Of a stretch of DNA of 64,000 nucleotides, positions 26,568 to 35,395 are shown in pieces; position 1 is the stretch's first letter, and each line of letters starts with the position of its first letter. The notes beneath the pieces were generated by a model. That model was not told where the DNA came from. It worked only from the letters and a program-made list of their open reading frames with translations, and ran no database searches. This DNA is from DASYPQ01 sp046155895 (GTDB lineage: Bacteria; Planctomycetota; UBA1135; GCA-002686595). Where the stretch lies: assembly GCA_046155895.1 (NCBI GenBank), contig JBJXFB010000048.1, positions 62,001-126,000 on the forward strand, given 5' to 3'. A program made the position numbers and the translations under genes.

Positions 26568-28073
26568 CTATCGCTGCTTGAAGCTGACCGGTAGCCAGGT
26601 CTTCCCGCTTGCATTGAAGCGCCGCCCGTTCTGAAAGAGCACGCCATCGACTGCCCAGCCGTTGGTAGGCCCGCCGGTTCTCAGCTGCGTGAAGCGCGCC
26701 GGCTGCACCTCGAACTCCCAGGTTTCGCTGAAGCCGGCGCTCGTCGTTCCAGGCTGAGTCAGAGACTCGATCCCAAGCGCGAACGGCCATCCTCCGTCCA
26801 TCGATCGGCTGCTATTCCCGTTCGCTAGGAACTGGCGCGACCTACCGATGAGACTCGCGGCCCACTCATTGGTGACAGGGTCGCCGTTCGCGTGTAGCAG
26901 TTTTAGGTTCAGGTTGGCGAAGAGCGACGCCGCCTCGACGCGCCCCTTCTCTTGTCCTCCGAGCGCGGCGTAGACATTGCTCACGTTCTGCGTGAGGTAC
27001 ACAGTTGCTACGCGCGATGACCGGCACGTCGTCTGAAACTGCATGTCGTACGATGTGATGAAGTGCTGCGCTTCGTCCGCCCAAAGGAACACGGGGCGCG
27101 GCGAGCGTGCGAGATCGCGACGCTCGATCGACCGCTGAAAGGCGTACTTCCAGAGCACCTGCGCGAACGTTCCCACCTCGCCGAACGTCTTCACCGGGAG
27201 GTCGATGACGAGGATGGTCCCGTCCGTCACGGTCTCCGGCGTGATGTTAGTCTCAGTGCAGAACAGATCCCGGAGGAGTCCCCTCATCAAGATATCGGCA
27301 GTCGAAGTGAACGTGGACACGATCACGCTGCGCGTCTTCTCGCTGAGCTCTGGGTATTCGATCAGGAAGTAGTCAGCCACGACACCTAGGTCGGCCTCTT
27401 CGCTCGCTGTCTTTTGTCGCTTGTCCGCTTGGGCGAGGCACTGGAAGCACAGGGACTGCGTTTGCCAGTCCGTCGATCGCTTCTGCGCGGCCGAGGTGGG
27501 AGCCGAGATGACGACGCGGTAGAGCTCGGGTACGCTGACTCGGCCGCGCGACAGCACGAGCAGGTCAACCGCGTTGCGTATCAACTGCCGGCTGGCGCGT
27601 CGCCAGTAGCCTTCGTCTTCTCGCCCGGTGCCGCCGGCCGCCCCTCGATCTCCAACCTCTAGGACGGTAGAGAACAAGTTGACGAGGTTCTCAGTCAGCC
27701 CCGCCCCCTCGCCCTTGCGAGTCGCTTCGTAGTCGAGGAAGTTGAAACGCAGCGACTTGTCGGCACCGAACACCTTGAGGTCGCCCTCGCGACCCGTCGC
27801 TTTGCAGTACTGCTGCCAGTGCTCCCGCTCATCCGGCTTGGTCGTGAGTACCAGGCCTCCGAAGCCGTGACGAAGAAGGGCCTTAGCCATGGCCTGTCCG
27901 CTTGCGGTTGTCTTCCCCGAGCCGGTAGCTCCGGTGATAAGGGAACCGGTCACAGCATCGCCGATCGTCCAGGCGTCGTGCTCCGACCATTGGAAGAGCG
28001 CAGTCGATAGATCCCACGGCTCGCGCGAGTCAGTACGCTTTCGCCGACCGAGGAATGGGAGACGCAGAATCAT
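26568..28073 (-). CDS. VirD4/TraG-type conjugative coupling ATPase
   Basis: A 501-residue RecA/HerA-like ATPase. Walker A is GATGSGKT at residues 48-55, very near the N-terminus; Walker B is PVFLWADEAQHF; the downstream motif is VYLTQNVSNVYA. No N-terminal transmembrane segments are visible, unlike full-length TraD/VirD4, so it resembles the shorter soluble TraG/TraM-recognition proteins and may rely on the adjacent membrane protein for anchoring. It would deliver the MobF relaxase-DNA complex to a secretion channel. No channel genes are in the window, so the element is mobilizable rather than self-transmissible as far as seen. Confidence 0.85.
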   Translation of the reverse strand: MILRLPFLGRRKRTDSREPWDLSTALFQWSEHDAWTIGDAVTGSLITGATGSGKTTASGQAMAKALLRHGFGGLVLTTKPDEREHWQQYCKATGREGDLKVFGADKSLRFNFLDYEATRKGEGAGLTENLVNLFSTVLEVGDRGAAGGTGREDEGYWRRASRQLIRNAVDLLVLSRGRVSVPELYRVVISAPTSAAQKRSTDWQTQSLCFQCLAQADKRQKTASEEADLGVVADYFLIEYPELSEKTRSVIVSTFTSTADILMRGLLRDLFCTETNITPETVTDGTILVIDLPVKTFGEVGTFAQVLWKYAFQRSIERRDLARSPRPVFLWADEAQHFITSYDMQFQTTCRSSRVATVYLTQNVSNVYAALGGQEKGRVEAASLFANLNLKLLHANGDPVTNEWAASLIGRSRQFLANGNSSRSMDGGWPFALGIESLTQPGTTSAGFSETWEFEVQPARFTQLRTGGPTNGWAVDGVLFQNGRRFNASGKTWLPVSFKQR

Positions 28074-28124
28074 GACGGCGTCCCCGCTGTGTCACGGCAA
28101 GCGGTTCTGCTGAGCGGCGCGCGG

Positions 28125-28664
28125 CTACCCCACATCGCGGGCTCCTTCCGCGGGCATGCGGTGCTCCGTGGCCGCGACGAAACGTTTGAGCCACACCTTC
28201 CCGATCGTTCCATCCGCTCCTGTCGCACGGACGATCGCCCGCGCATGGTCGGCATCCTGCGCCTGGACCTCGATACCCTGCTCGCGTCCTGCATCGTCGA
28301 TCACCTGCACGACGAACATTCCTGCCGAAGGAATCGCGGGCGCGCTAGACGGCAGGAGGACGTGAGTAGGCAGCTGCGGCGTGAAACTGGGAACGTGGGC
28401 TTTGGCCTCAACGGTCACCGTCCTCGGCTCCGGAGCTACCGTCGCCGGGGGGGGCATTGCCCCGCCTCCGCTGAGTACTCGGATCAGGCAGAAGAGCCCA
28501 AAGCCAATGGCGCCGATGTCGTCAACCAGCCCAATGCATCCGAGGGGAAACTCCGGGATGAAGTCTATGGGGCTTAGGACGTAGACAACGCATGCGATCA
28601 TTACGAGCCACCAGGGGAGTCCATACGGTCCCACGTTCTGTCGTGCTGCCACTGCCGGATGCAT
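28125..28664 (-). CDS. DUF1232 (YkvA-like) membrane protein with extended C-terminus
   Basis: A 179-residue protein. The start MHPAVAARQN at 28664 is preferred because AAGGAG lies nine bases upstream; an earlier start at 28727 lacks one. The DUF1232 signature is clear: a hydrophobic helix followed by YVLSPIDFIPEFPLGCIGLVDD. A Pro-rich linker and a second compact domain follow (about residues 110-165, MFVVQVIDDAGREQGIEVQAQDADHARAIV) that I do not recognise. The family is membrane-associated with unknown role and occurs often near conjugation genes of planctomycete elements. It precedes the coupling protein in the same direction by 51 bases. Confidence 0.7.
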   Translation of the reverse strand: MHPAVAARQNVGPYGLPWWLVMIACVVYVLSPIDFIPEFPLGCIGLVDDIGAIGFGLFCLIRVLSGGGAMPPPATVAPEPRTVTVEAKAHVPSFTPQLPTHVLLPSSAPAIPSAGMFVVQVIDDAGREQGIEVQAQDADHARAIVRATGADGTIGKVWLKRFVAATEHRMPAEGARDVG

Positions 28665-28806
28665 GCCGAACACTCCTTGCGCTTGGGGAAGCGAGGGCCA
28701 ACTCGCAGAGGCCTTTCTAGCCGGCACCCAGCAGTGGGCGCTTGGGTAAGAAAGGTAATGGCGCGGGGTGTCGCACGCCTGCCTAAGGCCCGGCTACCAT
28801 CCAGCC

Positions 28807-29931
28807 ATGTACAACGGGCTCTACCGCGCGTTCACGCAGGAGTACCGCGACTACCTCGACCGCCGCGGCGGCTGGCCACCCGACAGCCGCCTAAGTGAAT
28901 GGTTCAAGGAGACCTGCGGCTACAAGGGTGGGACCAACACCGCCATGCGTCGGGGCGAGCTCGCGCCCGAGAAGTACACACACGGCTTCGTTCAGCTTCT
29001 CGTTCGCGGCGATGACGATGTCGAGCTGCGCCAGGCCCGACTCGCGACTACTGACTTCGTCTCGCGCTTTGGCATCGAGGAACTCTCCCCAGCCACGGCG
29101 GGTGCCGTACTGGGACATATCTGCGATCCTGCGGTCGAGAAGCCCGAGGAACCTGATTCGTACATCGACTACCTCGGGAAACGCATTCATCGGATCGCGG
29201 ACATCGCCCCGTTGCTCGGCCGGTTGGATAGTCACGTACGTGGTTGTCCGGCCGAGCAGATACCGGAGGCGATTCGGTGGATGTACGTTCGCGTCGCGCA
29301 TTCCACCGCCGCGGAGGGCCGGTCGCTCCACCAAGACAAGGCCATCGGCTTCGCTCAGATCTTCATGGGGATCGAGAAGGACCGCTACGCGGCCAACGCT
29401 AGGCGCTGGGCGGAGGCCAACCCATGGACGGTAGTTCGGGCGTGGCAGAAGGGCACGCCGGTTGGAGTGAGCATCGTTCTTCCCGTTACCGCCAGCTTCT
29501 ATCGAGCCGTCCTGGATGGAGAACAGACTCCCTATCAGTGTCGGCCCGAAGACATTCAGGTTCCTTCAACGCACCTCATCCTGGAGGCGGTCGCCGAGAA
29601 GCCCGAAGCCTTGGGTACCTCTAGGCTCAACCCGACTCGGTCTCTCATCGTGTGCTTGCTCTTTCAGCTAGCTGCCCTCTCCCGATGCAATCGGTTCAAC
29701 ACGCGGACCGAGATCCGAATGCTAAGCTTCGCCGGGACGCCGAAGAACGAAGAACGGATGACGAGAACAGGGTTTGTGCCGACGGGACGCACGATGCATC
29801 GACCAAAGCTCAGGCTCTTCGAGCGCAAGTTCGACGTTGGGCACTTGGGTGCGACGGACATCTTCAGCGGGGCCGCGCTCTACTTTATCGGGGCGCTGTG
29901 TCCTTCCTCGCCTCGAATGGACGACAACTAG
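28807..29931 (+). CDS. Unknown 374-residue protein, possibly GNAT-like
   Basis: It starts MYNGLYRAFTQEYRDYLDRRGGW. The N-terminal 60 residues (SRLSEWFKETCGYKGGTNTAMRRGELAPEKY) look like a DNA-binding or small helical module. The middle has VGVSIVLPVTASFYRAVLDGE followed by STHLILEAVAEKP and LIVCLLFQLAALSRCN, a pattern that reminds me of acyltransferase (GNAT) folds, but I cannot see an acetyl-CoA loop with certainty. It is the only plus-strand gene within the transfer region and its stop overlaps the convergent ankyrin gene by four bases. Function unknown. Confidence 0.5.
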   Translation: MYNGLYRAFTQEYRDYLDRRGGWPPDSRLSEWFKETCGYKGGTNTAMRRGELAPEKYTHGFVQLLVRGDDDVELRQARLATTDFVSRFGIEELSPATAGAVLGHICDPAVEKPEEPDSYIDYLGKRIHRIADIAPLLGRLDSHVRGCPAEQIPEAIRWMYVRVAHSTAAEGRSLHQDKAIGFAQIFMGIEKDRYAANARRWAEANPWTVVRAWQKGTPVGVSIVLPVTASFYRAVLDGEQTPYQCRPEDIQVPSTHLILEAVAEKPEALGTSRLNPTRSLIVCLLFQLAALSRCNRFNTRTEIRMLSFAGTPKNEERMTRTGFVPTGRTMHRPKLRLFERKFDVGHLGATDIFSGAALYFIGALCPSSPRMDDN

Positions 29932-30401
29932 ATCCCGCGATCTCCAGCCTGACGCGCCTCGTCTCGTAATCGTTCGCATTCGACGAGTGTCTGTTTCTTG
30001 CCTGTAGCACCATGGGCCAGAAGGACCGTCGCACTGCGGAGGTTGCCGGCGCTCACGGCGAAGTCCAAGGCCGTGTTCCCCTCGCGGTCCCGGGCATTGA
30101 CCTCCGCTCCATGACTGACGAGTGCATGCAGAATCCCATCATGCGTGCCAGGAATACCCAGCGTCGCCACGGCCATCAGTGCGGTGCTTTCATCGTTCTC
30201 GTGACGAGCGTCTGCATCCGCCCCCGAATCCAACAAGGCCCGCACCAGTGACTCTCGACCGAGCACTGCGGCTGTGTAGAGAACGGGGGCGTTGTTCAAT
30301 CGTAGATTGGGATTTGCGCCACGGCGCAAGGCTTCGATGACGGCGGACGTATCATCCGCGAGCCAGGCGCGCTCTAGCGCTTCATCTGGTGGCAAGTCCA
30401 T
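29928..30401 (-). CDS. Ankyrin-repeat protein
   Basis: A 157-residue soluble protein with GGAGGAGA eight bases before its ATG. About four ankyrin repeats cover almost the whole length: DTSAVIEALRRGANPNLR, then APVLYTAAVLGRESLVRALL-DSGADADAR, ALMAVATLGIPGTHDGILHALVSHGAEVNAR and NTALDFAVSAGNLRSATVLLAHGA. No signal peptide or membrane segment. Ankyrin proteins bind other proteins; carriage on a mobile element may indicate an anti-defence or immunity role, but that is speculation. Confidence 0.8.
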   Translation of the reverse strand: MDLPPDEALERAWLADDTSAVIEALRRGANPNLRLNNAPVLYTAAVLGRESLVRALLDSGADADARHENDESTALMAVATLGIPGTHDGILHALVSHGAEVNARDREGNTALDFAVSAGNLRSATVLLAHGATGKKQTLVECERLRDEARQAGDRGI

Positions 30402-30511
30402 GGTGACGTTCTCCTCCGATCCTTTTCTCGACCCTGCGCAGATCCGCGCCGCTGTGTCAAGTTCAGTGCGCGAGAACCATGACCTCTCGGTGGACCCTAT
30501 CAGCAGCGGCT

Positions 30512-30823
30512 CTAGTACTCTTCCGGCAGCAGGACTGTTGTTGCCGATCGATCGGCCTCGGTAATGATCCAGAACTTGATCCCTCCTTTGGTGCTGTAGG
30601 AGGACAAGAGTCGGCTTCCATCTAGAAGCGCCATGTCGTTCGCATAGAGATCCTCATCGCAGAGTTCGCCCCAATCAGCGCGCGCGTGTTTTCGCAACGC
30701 TTGCGTCATCTCGCTTGGCGGGACATTGGCGAGTGCGCCAGGCGTGGCCAATATCTGCCCAAGTTTGAACCTGACGGATCTGACTATTGGATCACGGTCT
30801 CTACCTGCATCCCTCGATATCAT
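30512..30823 (-). CDS. Small conserved plasmid-type protein (103 aa)
   Basis: This protein belongs to a widespread small family recognisable by RFKLGQILATPGAL at the start, RADWGELCDEDLYANDMAL in the middle and WIITEADRSATTVLLPEEY at the end. Length is normal for the family. It is common on plasmids and integrated elements of many phyla; the function is unknown to me. GAGGGCGA before the ATG can serve as ribosome binding site. It is transcribed with the sigma factor upstream at an 86-base distance. Confidence 0.75.
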   Translation of the reverse strand: MISRDAGRDRDPIVRSVRFKLGQILATPGALANVPPSEMTQALRKHARADWGELCDEDLYANDMALLDGSRLLSSYSTKGGIKFWIITEADRSATTVLLPEEY

Positions 30824-30909
30824 TCGCCCTCACGCAATTGCTCGCTTCTCTTTTTCTGTCTCATGTTGATTGAATATTGTCAATGCATTTTCAACCTGCC
30901 ACACCCATC

Positions 30910-31482
30910 CTATTGTGAACGCCCTCGCTCCTTGTTGCTCTCCATCACAATCCGCTTCAGTCGTTCGCGCGCCCGATAGAGACGATTCTTGGCGGGCCCG
31001 GCAGATTCGTCACTCGCCTCGTCGATCGCCGCAAGTGACCTACCTTCCACGTAGTGCGCAGTAATGAGCCCGCGGTCCGTTGGCGACAGCTCTTCGATCG
31101 CCGTCCGCAACTTCCGCCGGTGAACGGTCTTCTCGTCCTCCTCCGCCATCGCGAGGGCCGGGTCCGGTTCGAAATTGGCCAGGTCTTGCTCCTCGGCAAT
31201 CGCCAAGCCCTCCTCTACGCGGTGCGCGAGAGGAAGGATCCGAAGTGGTTCATAGGCTTTCACCTCCCGCGCTGATCTGAGGATATTGACTGCAGTAGTG
31301 ACTAGCAGCGCCCTTGCGCTCTTGTGTGGGACTGCGCGTGACCGCACCAGTCGCAACATGGCATCCACTACTAGATCCTCTGCTTCACCCCGAGGCAGGT
31401 GTGTCCAGCGCATCACCCCCCGTATCGCAGCCTCTTGGATGAGGACGAGGTCGCTCCATTCTATTGGCTTGCCATCGGTCAC
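30910..31482 (-). CDS. ECF-like sigma-70 family sigma factor
   Basis: A 190-residue protein from a GTG start. Region 2 lies at about 10-75 (AIRGVMRWTHLPRGEAEDLVVDAMLRLV, then a RALLVTTAVNILRS segment). A linker of about 50 residues with many acidic positions follows. Region 4 lies at about 125-185 (LRTAIEELSPTDRGLITAHYVEGRSL, helix-turn-helix and KNRLYRARERLKRIV). It lacks region 3, as ECF sigmas do. Such sigma genes are regular companions of MobF elements in planctomycetes and may switch transfer genes on. No anti-sigma factor is adjacent. Confidence 0.8.
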   Translation of the reverse strand: MTDGKPIEWSDLVLIQEAAIRGVMRWTHLPRGEAEDLVVDAMLRLVRSRAVPHKSARALLVTTAVNILRSAREVKAYEPLRILPLAHRVEEGLAIAEEQDLANFEPDPALAMAEEDEKTVHRRKLRTAIEELSPTDRGLITAHYVEGRSLAAIDEASDESAGPAKNRLYRARERLKRIVMESNKERGRSQ

Positions 31483-31555
31483 AAGCCGTCGCCGGCGTGT
31501 TTCTCACGCGAACGTCCTCTTTGAAGCCGGTTGCATAATGGACATGGTGCGCTTG

Positions 31556-31975
31556 TCATGGGCGTTCCCACTCGATTGATTCGATCACGCACGGCGAGTC
31601 CGTGGCTGCAATCCTGTCGGCGCGGCTCGATTCCCTCACCCAGGCGACCCGGTGCTTGGCGATGCCTTCGAACAGGCGCAGCATCGGTCGAAGTTCGGCA
31701 TTCAGGTTCTTGCCTCGGATCAAAATTTTGTGCGCCGGAAGATGGAGCGTGATCCCATCCGATGGGTCGAACGCGGCTCGCTCCAGCCAGCCGTAACCGA
31801 TGGCCAGAATCGTCCCTGTCTTCTTCCGCAGCTCAAGCATCGCCGCGCGGTCACGGATTCCGCGCAGCCAGCCGAAACAGCCGAGATCGTCCAAGGGGTC
31901 GGCTTCCGGCTCCAAGCGGGCCGCTGGTCCGATCACGCGGTCCGCGAAGCTGCTCAGGGTCTCGCTATCGGACAT
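31556..31975 (-). CDS. Small protein overlapping the relaxase end
   Basis: A 139-residue soluble protein starting MSDSETLSSFADRVIG, with GGGAGGAGAG before the start. Its start lies inside the last codons of the relaxase gene (11-base overlap), so it is translationally coupled. The sequence contains GCFGWLRGIRDRAAMLELRKKTG and ILIRGKNLNAELRPMLRLFEGIAKHRVAWV. No known domain. Coupling to the relaxase suggests an accessory mobilization role. Confidence 0.6.
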   Translation of the reverse strand: MSDSETLSSFADRVIGPAARLEPEADPLDDLGCFGWLRGIRDRAAMLELRKKTGTILAIGYGWLERAAFDPSDGITLHLPAHKILIRGKNLNAELRPMLRLFEGIAKHRVAWVRESSRADRIAATDSPCVIESIEWERP

Positions 31976-34595
31976 GCGCCCTCTCCTCCCGCTCGCGGCG
32001 TGGTTCGCGTTCATTCAGGGTCGATCGCTCCATGTGCTGAAGGATCGCGCCTCGGCGTTCGAGTGCCTTGACTAGGTCGATTGCCGCCATCCTGTCGTCC
32101 GATCGGGACACCGCTTCGAGCAGCGCTCGCTTGTCGTCGGTGTACACCGTCGCCCGCTCGCGGCCGCGGGAGACTGAGACGTAAAACTGCTCGCGGGAGG
32201 ATGCCGGAAGTGAGTCAGACGACTGACCGATGAATACGCGATCGACGGTCTTCCCTTGTGCAGCATGGCTGGTCACCACGTAACCGTGGGTCAGGAACCC
32301 GAACTCCTTGGCGACCTTCCAACCATTTGTGAGCACGATGTTGCCTGAGCGATCGAAACTCTTGACTGTGACCAGGGCTCCGTTATTGAGCCGATGTTTC
32401 CCGTCGGCGGTCGTACCGTTACGCGTGATGCGAAGTACTTCGCCTGGCGCAATGGCGAGGTTCCTGGCATGGAACACTTGGAACCTTGCCGCCTGGTCGA
32501 CCGGCGGCGCATGGTCCCCAACGGTCACGCGTTCGCTCTTGGTGAACCCCTTGCCGTTCTGATGGAACACTGCGACGTCGCCAGCAGAGTAGTTGACGGT
32601 GTCGCGGCGCTCCGCCTCGGTCAGGTTCGCGTTCTCCAGGACTTGGAAAGTCCGTTCATGGCTTCCTAACTCTCTGGCGGCCTTGAGCTGCGCGCGGATG
32701 TCGTGGGTGATCCACTCGCCTTCTAAATGCGTGGGCGACACTACGAGTGCAGTCCTGCCTGCGCGGACCGTGTCGATGTAGTCGCGCGCGAGAGCCTGGT
32801 ACCGCTCGATCGATGGCACCTCCTTTACCCAGCCGAGCTTGTCGAGCTGCCGGAAGCCCGTCTCCGTTTTTCCCTCGCTCAAGGCCTGCACCGCTTCGCG
32901 GTAGTCGCCCTTCTGGCGCTGGATATCCCGGATCTCGGCCGGGACGATCCCGGCTTCCTCCTCGAGAAGGCGAAGGGCAGCCCCGCGCTCGACCGATCCG
33001 TGCTGGCGGCGATCACCCGAAAGGATCACCCGAGCGTCCAGCCGATCCGCGAGCTCGAACACTTGACCCATCGTCCGCGTACCCAACTGGCCGGCCTCGT
33101 CGATCCAGATCGCCTGGCCTCGCACCTGCTCCTGCAGACGCTCGTCCAGCAGCAGCCTTGCGACGGTGTCCGCGTCGGCAAACCCTTCCTGGCGCAAGAC
33201 GCCGCGGCTGGCGTCCGCCGAGGGAGCGAAGGTGAACACCCGAGTTCCGGCGGATTCGATCGCCTCGACGGCCTCCTGCATCATCGCCGTCTTGCCCACC
33301 CCGGCTGCCCCTCGAATCACCGTGACCCGGTCGCGCGAGGTGAGCAGATGGTCCACCGCCTTGCGCTGCCCGGCGTTGAGCCAGTCCCGGGAAAAGACGT
33401 GGGGTGTCTGGCCGAGCGGAGTGCAGGTGCCGCGCCCCTCGCGGGCAAAGTCGACCATCTGCCGCTCCTCGTCCAGGACGGCTGGGGTCGTCACTAGGCG
33501 CTCGCTTCCCTGCTCGGCGGCAATGAGGCCGAACTTGGCCAAGGCCCGGCGGACGGTCTCCGGCGCCGCCTGGCCGTAGGAGCGCTTCAGCGCTTCGGTG
33601 AGCACCCTTCGCTCCGGCAGAACAGAACTTCGCTCGAAGCAATGATCCAGGGCAAGGTCCACCGCGTCGCCGGCCATTCGCGGGTCTTCCGGTTCGTGGC
33701 TCTTGGCCGCTTGGCCTGGGATGGACTCGATCGCGTCGCGCTCTTCCCGGCCCAGACGTGATCGCCACTCCTCGCGAAGCTCGTCGAGGGTCAGGTCCTT
33801 GCGCTTGCGGCCCCTTGTCTTTGCCCCGAGCTCACCCTTGACCGCAGGATCGATGATCCCCTTCTCGCGCGCCTTCTCCTCGATCAAGGCCGTGCGGCGA
33901 GAGAAGACCTTGATCGCCGCTCGCGGCACGCCGGCGAGCTCCCAACTCTTTCGCGTCCGCTCGACCGGGAACCCAAGTCCTTCCAAGCTTCTGGCCAGCC
34001 GCGAATGGAAGACCGCCTCGAAGTACGGCGCGTCGCGCTTCAAGTCGGCGAACTGCCCCGCCTTCCATCGCGACTCCTCGCCGTCCCAGGTGGTGTTGAA
34101 GACGAAGCAGTGCGCGTGCAGGTGAGGATCCGGAATGCCGTCGACGGGCCTGGCCGTCAGGTGCACGAACTCTCCCCAGACCATGTTGCCGCTTGTGCGA
34201 TCTTCGTCGCGGCCTTTGGAGCGGACGCGGGTCTTCATCTCCGCCTCCATCTCCCCCATCGTCGCCTCGACGGATTCCCGGAAGGCCTCGAGGATGCGCT
34301 CGTCGCGGGTCAGTCCGTAGACGAGGGAGACGCTCTTGGGCACGTGGAAGTTGAAGTCGTAACCAATGCGCCGGTTCTGCTTCTGGCGAGCGGTGAGAAC
34401 GCGGCCAGTCGCGGGATTGCGGTTGTCGCACAGCGCGTCCCACTCCGGGCGCTCGATGGTCCCTTGCAGCCCCAGCCGTTCGGCCCCGAGCCCTCGCCAT
34501 AGGCCGACGAGTTCCTGTCCTTCCGTGTAGTAGTCCGCGGTGCTGTAGTAGCTCTTCGCACCTTGAGCACTGCTGTTCTGGATAATGCGCAACAT
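31965..34595 (-). CDS. MobF-family conjugative relaxase-helicase (TrwC/TraI-like)
   Basis: An 876-residue protein starting MLRIIQNSSAQGAKSYY; an earlier in-frame start at 34631 is less likely because MobF proteins begin with this sequence. The relaxase domain (1-300) has paired catalytic Tyr at 16-17 and 22-23, and the HUH metal site in PDPHLHAHCFVFN (158, 160, 162). The helicase half has Walker A GAAGVGKT and the IWIDEAGQL motif II, and ends with the UvrD-like GYVVTSHAAQGKTVDRVFIG and YVSVSRGRERATVYT. The enzyme nicks and unwinds plasmid DNA at oriT. Length is typical of the shorter TrwC type. Confidence 0.92.
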   Translation of the reverse strand: MLRIIQNSSAQGAKSYYSTADYYTEGQELVGLWRGLGAERLGLQGTIERPEWDALCDNRNPATGRVLTARQKQNRRIGYDFNFHVPKSVSLVYGLTRDERILEAFRESVEATMGEMEAEMKTRVRSKGRDEDRTSGNMVWGEFVHLTARPVDGIPDPHLHAHCFVFNTTWDGEESRWKAGQFADLKRDAPYFEAVFHSRLARSLEGLGFPVERTRKSWELAGVPRAAIKVFSRRTALIEEKAREKGIIDPAVKGELGAKTRGRKRKDLTLDELREEWRSRLGREERDAIESIPGQAAKSHEPEDPRMAGDAVDLALDHCFERSSVLPERRVLTEALKRSYGQAAPETVRRALAKFGLIAAEQGSERLVTTPAVLDEERQMVDFAREGRGTCTPLGQTPHVFSRDWLNAGQRKAVDHLLTSRDRVTVIRGAAGVGKTAMMQEAVEAIESAGTRVFTFAPSADASRGVLRQEGFADADTVARLLLDERLQEQVRGQAIWIDEAGQLGTRTMGQVFELADRLDARVILSGDRRQHGSVERGAALRLLEEEAGIVPAEIRDIQRQKGDYREAVQALSEGKTETGFRQLDKLGWVKEVPSIERYQALARDYIDTVRAGRTALVVSPTHLEGEWITHDIRAQLKAARELGSHERTFQVLENANLTEAERRDTVNYSAGDVAVFHQNGKGFTKSERVTVGDHAPPVDQAARFQVFHARNLAIAPGEVLRITRNGTTADGKHRLNNGALVTVKSFDRSGNIVLTNGWKVAKEFGFLTHGYVVTSHAAQGKTVDRVFIGQSSDSLPASSREQFYVSVSRGRERATVYTDDKRALLEAVSRSDDRMAAIDLVKALERRGAILQHMERSTLNEREPRREREERAHVR

Positions 34596-34920
34596 CCTGC
34601 GGTCTATACATGCGTCCTCGGATCGCGTCATCCGGAACTTGCAACCCGCAGTTGCTTATTTCGCGGACTGTTGCAACCGAACAACAGTGTCTCGATGTCG
34701 GACGGTGTTCTCCCTCATGAACGGCCCGGCGTGACGCGGCCTAGCTGACTTGCACGCTGGAGCCGTCGCCTGGTCTCGCAAGCTGCCAGAGCCGTTTTCC
34801 GAATCGGAAGCCTTCGGCTCTTCGCTTGCGGGAACGCTTGCGCTCCCGGCTGATCCGTCTCCCCTTTCGGTGCCGTCAGGCCGCAATCACGCGGCCGGCA
34901 AACCAAAGAAGGAGAACATC
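34596..34920. other. Intergenic region upstream of the relaxase with inverted repeats
   Basis: It separates the relaxase (minus) from small plus-strand genes. Two inverted repeats lie close to the relaxase start (described at 34641-34688). The remaining 230 bases show no gene. Position and structure fit a combined promoter and transfer-origin region. Confidence 0.5.
34641..34688. other. Candidate oriT: two inverted repeats near relaxase
   Basis: GCAAC-CCGCA-GTTGC (34641-34655) is followed by ACTGTTG-CAACCGAA-CAACAGT (34667-34688). The heptamer TTGCAAC occurs directly repeated in both (34639-34645 and 34671-34677). Relaxases of the MobF family bind a hairpin next to their nick site, usually within a few hundred bases of their own gene. 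The nick position cannot be told from the sequence. Confidence 0.4.
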
Positions 34921-35130
34921 ATGACCAACAACACTCTCGAACCACGAGCCGGCAAGCAACCATCGCACGCCGTCTATCACGTCCGCGACAACGAGGGCAG
35001 CAAGGCCTTCTGGACCCGAATCGGTTCGGCCTGGGCGCACGCCGACGGTAAAGGCTTCAACGTCCAAGTTGAAACCGTTCCGCTCAGTGGCCGCATCTCG
35101 CTTCGCGTCCCCTCGGACAAGAAGGACTAA
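34921..35130 (+). CDS. Small conserved plasmid-type protein (69 aa)
   Basis: It begins MTNNTLEPRAGKQPSHAVYHV with AAGGAGAAC upstream at good spacing. The core FWTRIGSAWAHADGKGFNVQ and VPLSGRISLRV is a family often seen in small genes beside relaxases; it forms a compact beta-rich domain. Function unknown. It is followed by a strong hairpin. Confidence 0.7.
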   Translation: MTNNTLEPRAGKQPSHAVYHVRDNEGSKAFWTRIGSAWAHADGKGFNVQVETVPLSGRISLRVPSDKKD

Positions 35131-35138
35131 TCGCAACC

Positions 35139-35162
35139 GGGCGGGCTGACGAAAGCCCGCCC
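35139..35162 (+). terminator. GC-rich hairpin after the 69-aa gene
   Basis: The stem GGGCGGGCT / AGCCCGCCC (nine perfect pairs) has a six-base loop GACGAA. There is no run of T after it, so it may attenuate or protect mRNA rather than fully terminate. The next gene starts 20 bases downstream. Confidence 0.5.
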
Positions 35163-35182
35163 CTACTTGAAGGAGTTACTAC

Positions 35183-35395
35183 ATGAAAGCCGTCAACCGC
35201 TACCGGGCACGACGCTGCGGGAAGGCTCTGCGCCGTTACGACACAGACGATGACGACACGACCTGCTTGGTCGACTTCCTGGCGGATGCCAGGCACTGGT
35301 GCGATCGCCGCGGCGAGAGCTACGCGAAGCTCGACAGGTCGGCGTACCACCACTACGCCGCCGAGGTCGCCGCCGCGCGGAGGAGCAAGTCATGA
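35183..35395 (+). CDS. Small conserved plasmid-type protein (70 aa)
   Basis: It starts MKAVNRYRARRCGKAL after GAAGGAG at seven bases. The central VDFLADARHWCDRRGESYAKLD and YHHYAAEVAAAR form helices seen in a small family carried by plasmids and integrated elements. A cytosolic, basic protein of unknown role. Confidence 0.6.
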   Translation: MKAVNRYRARRCGKALRRYDTDDDDTTCLVDFLADARHWCDRRGESYAKLDRSAYHHYAAEVAAARRSKS

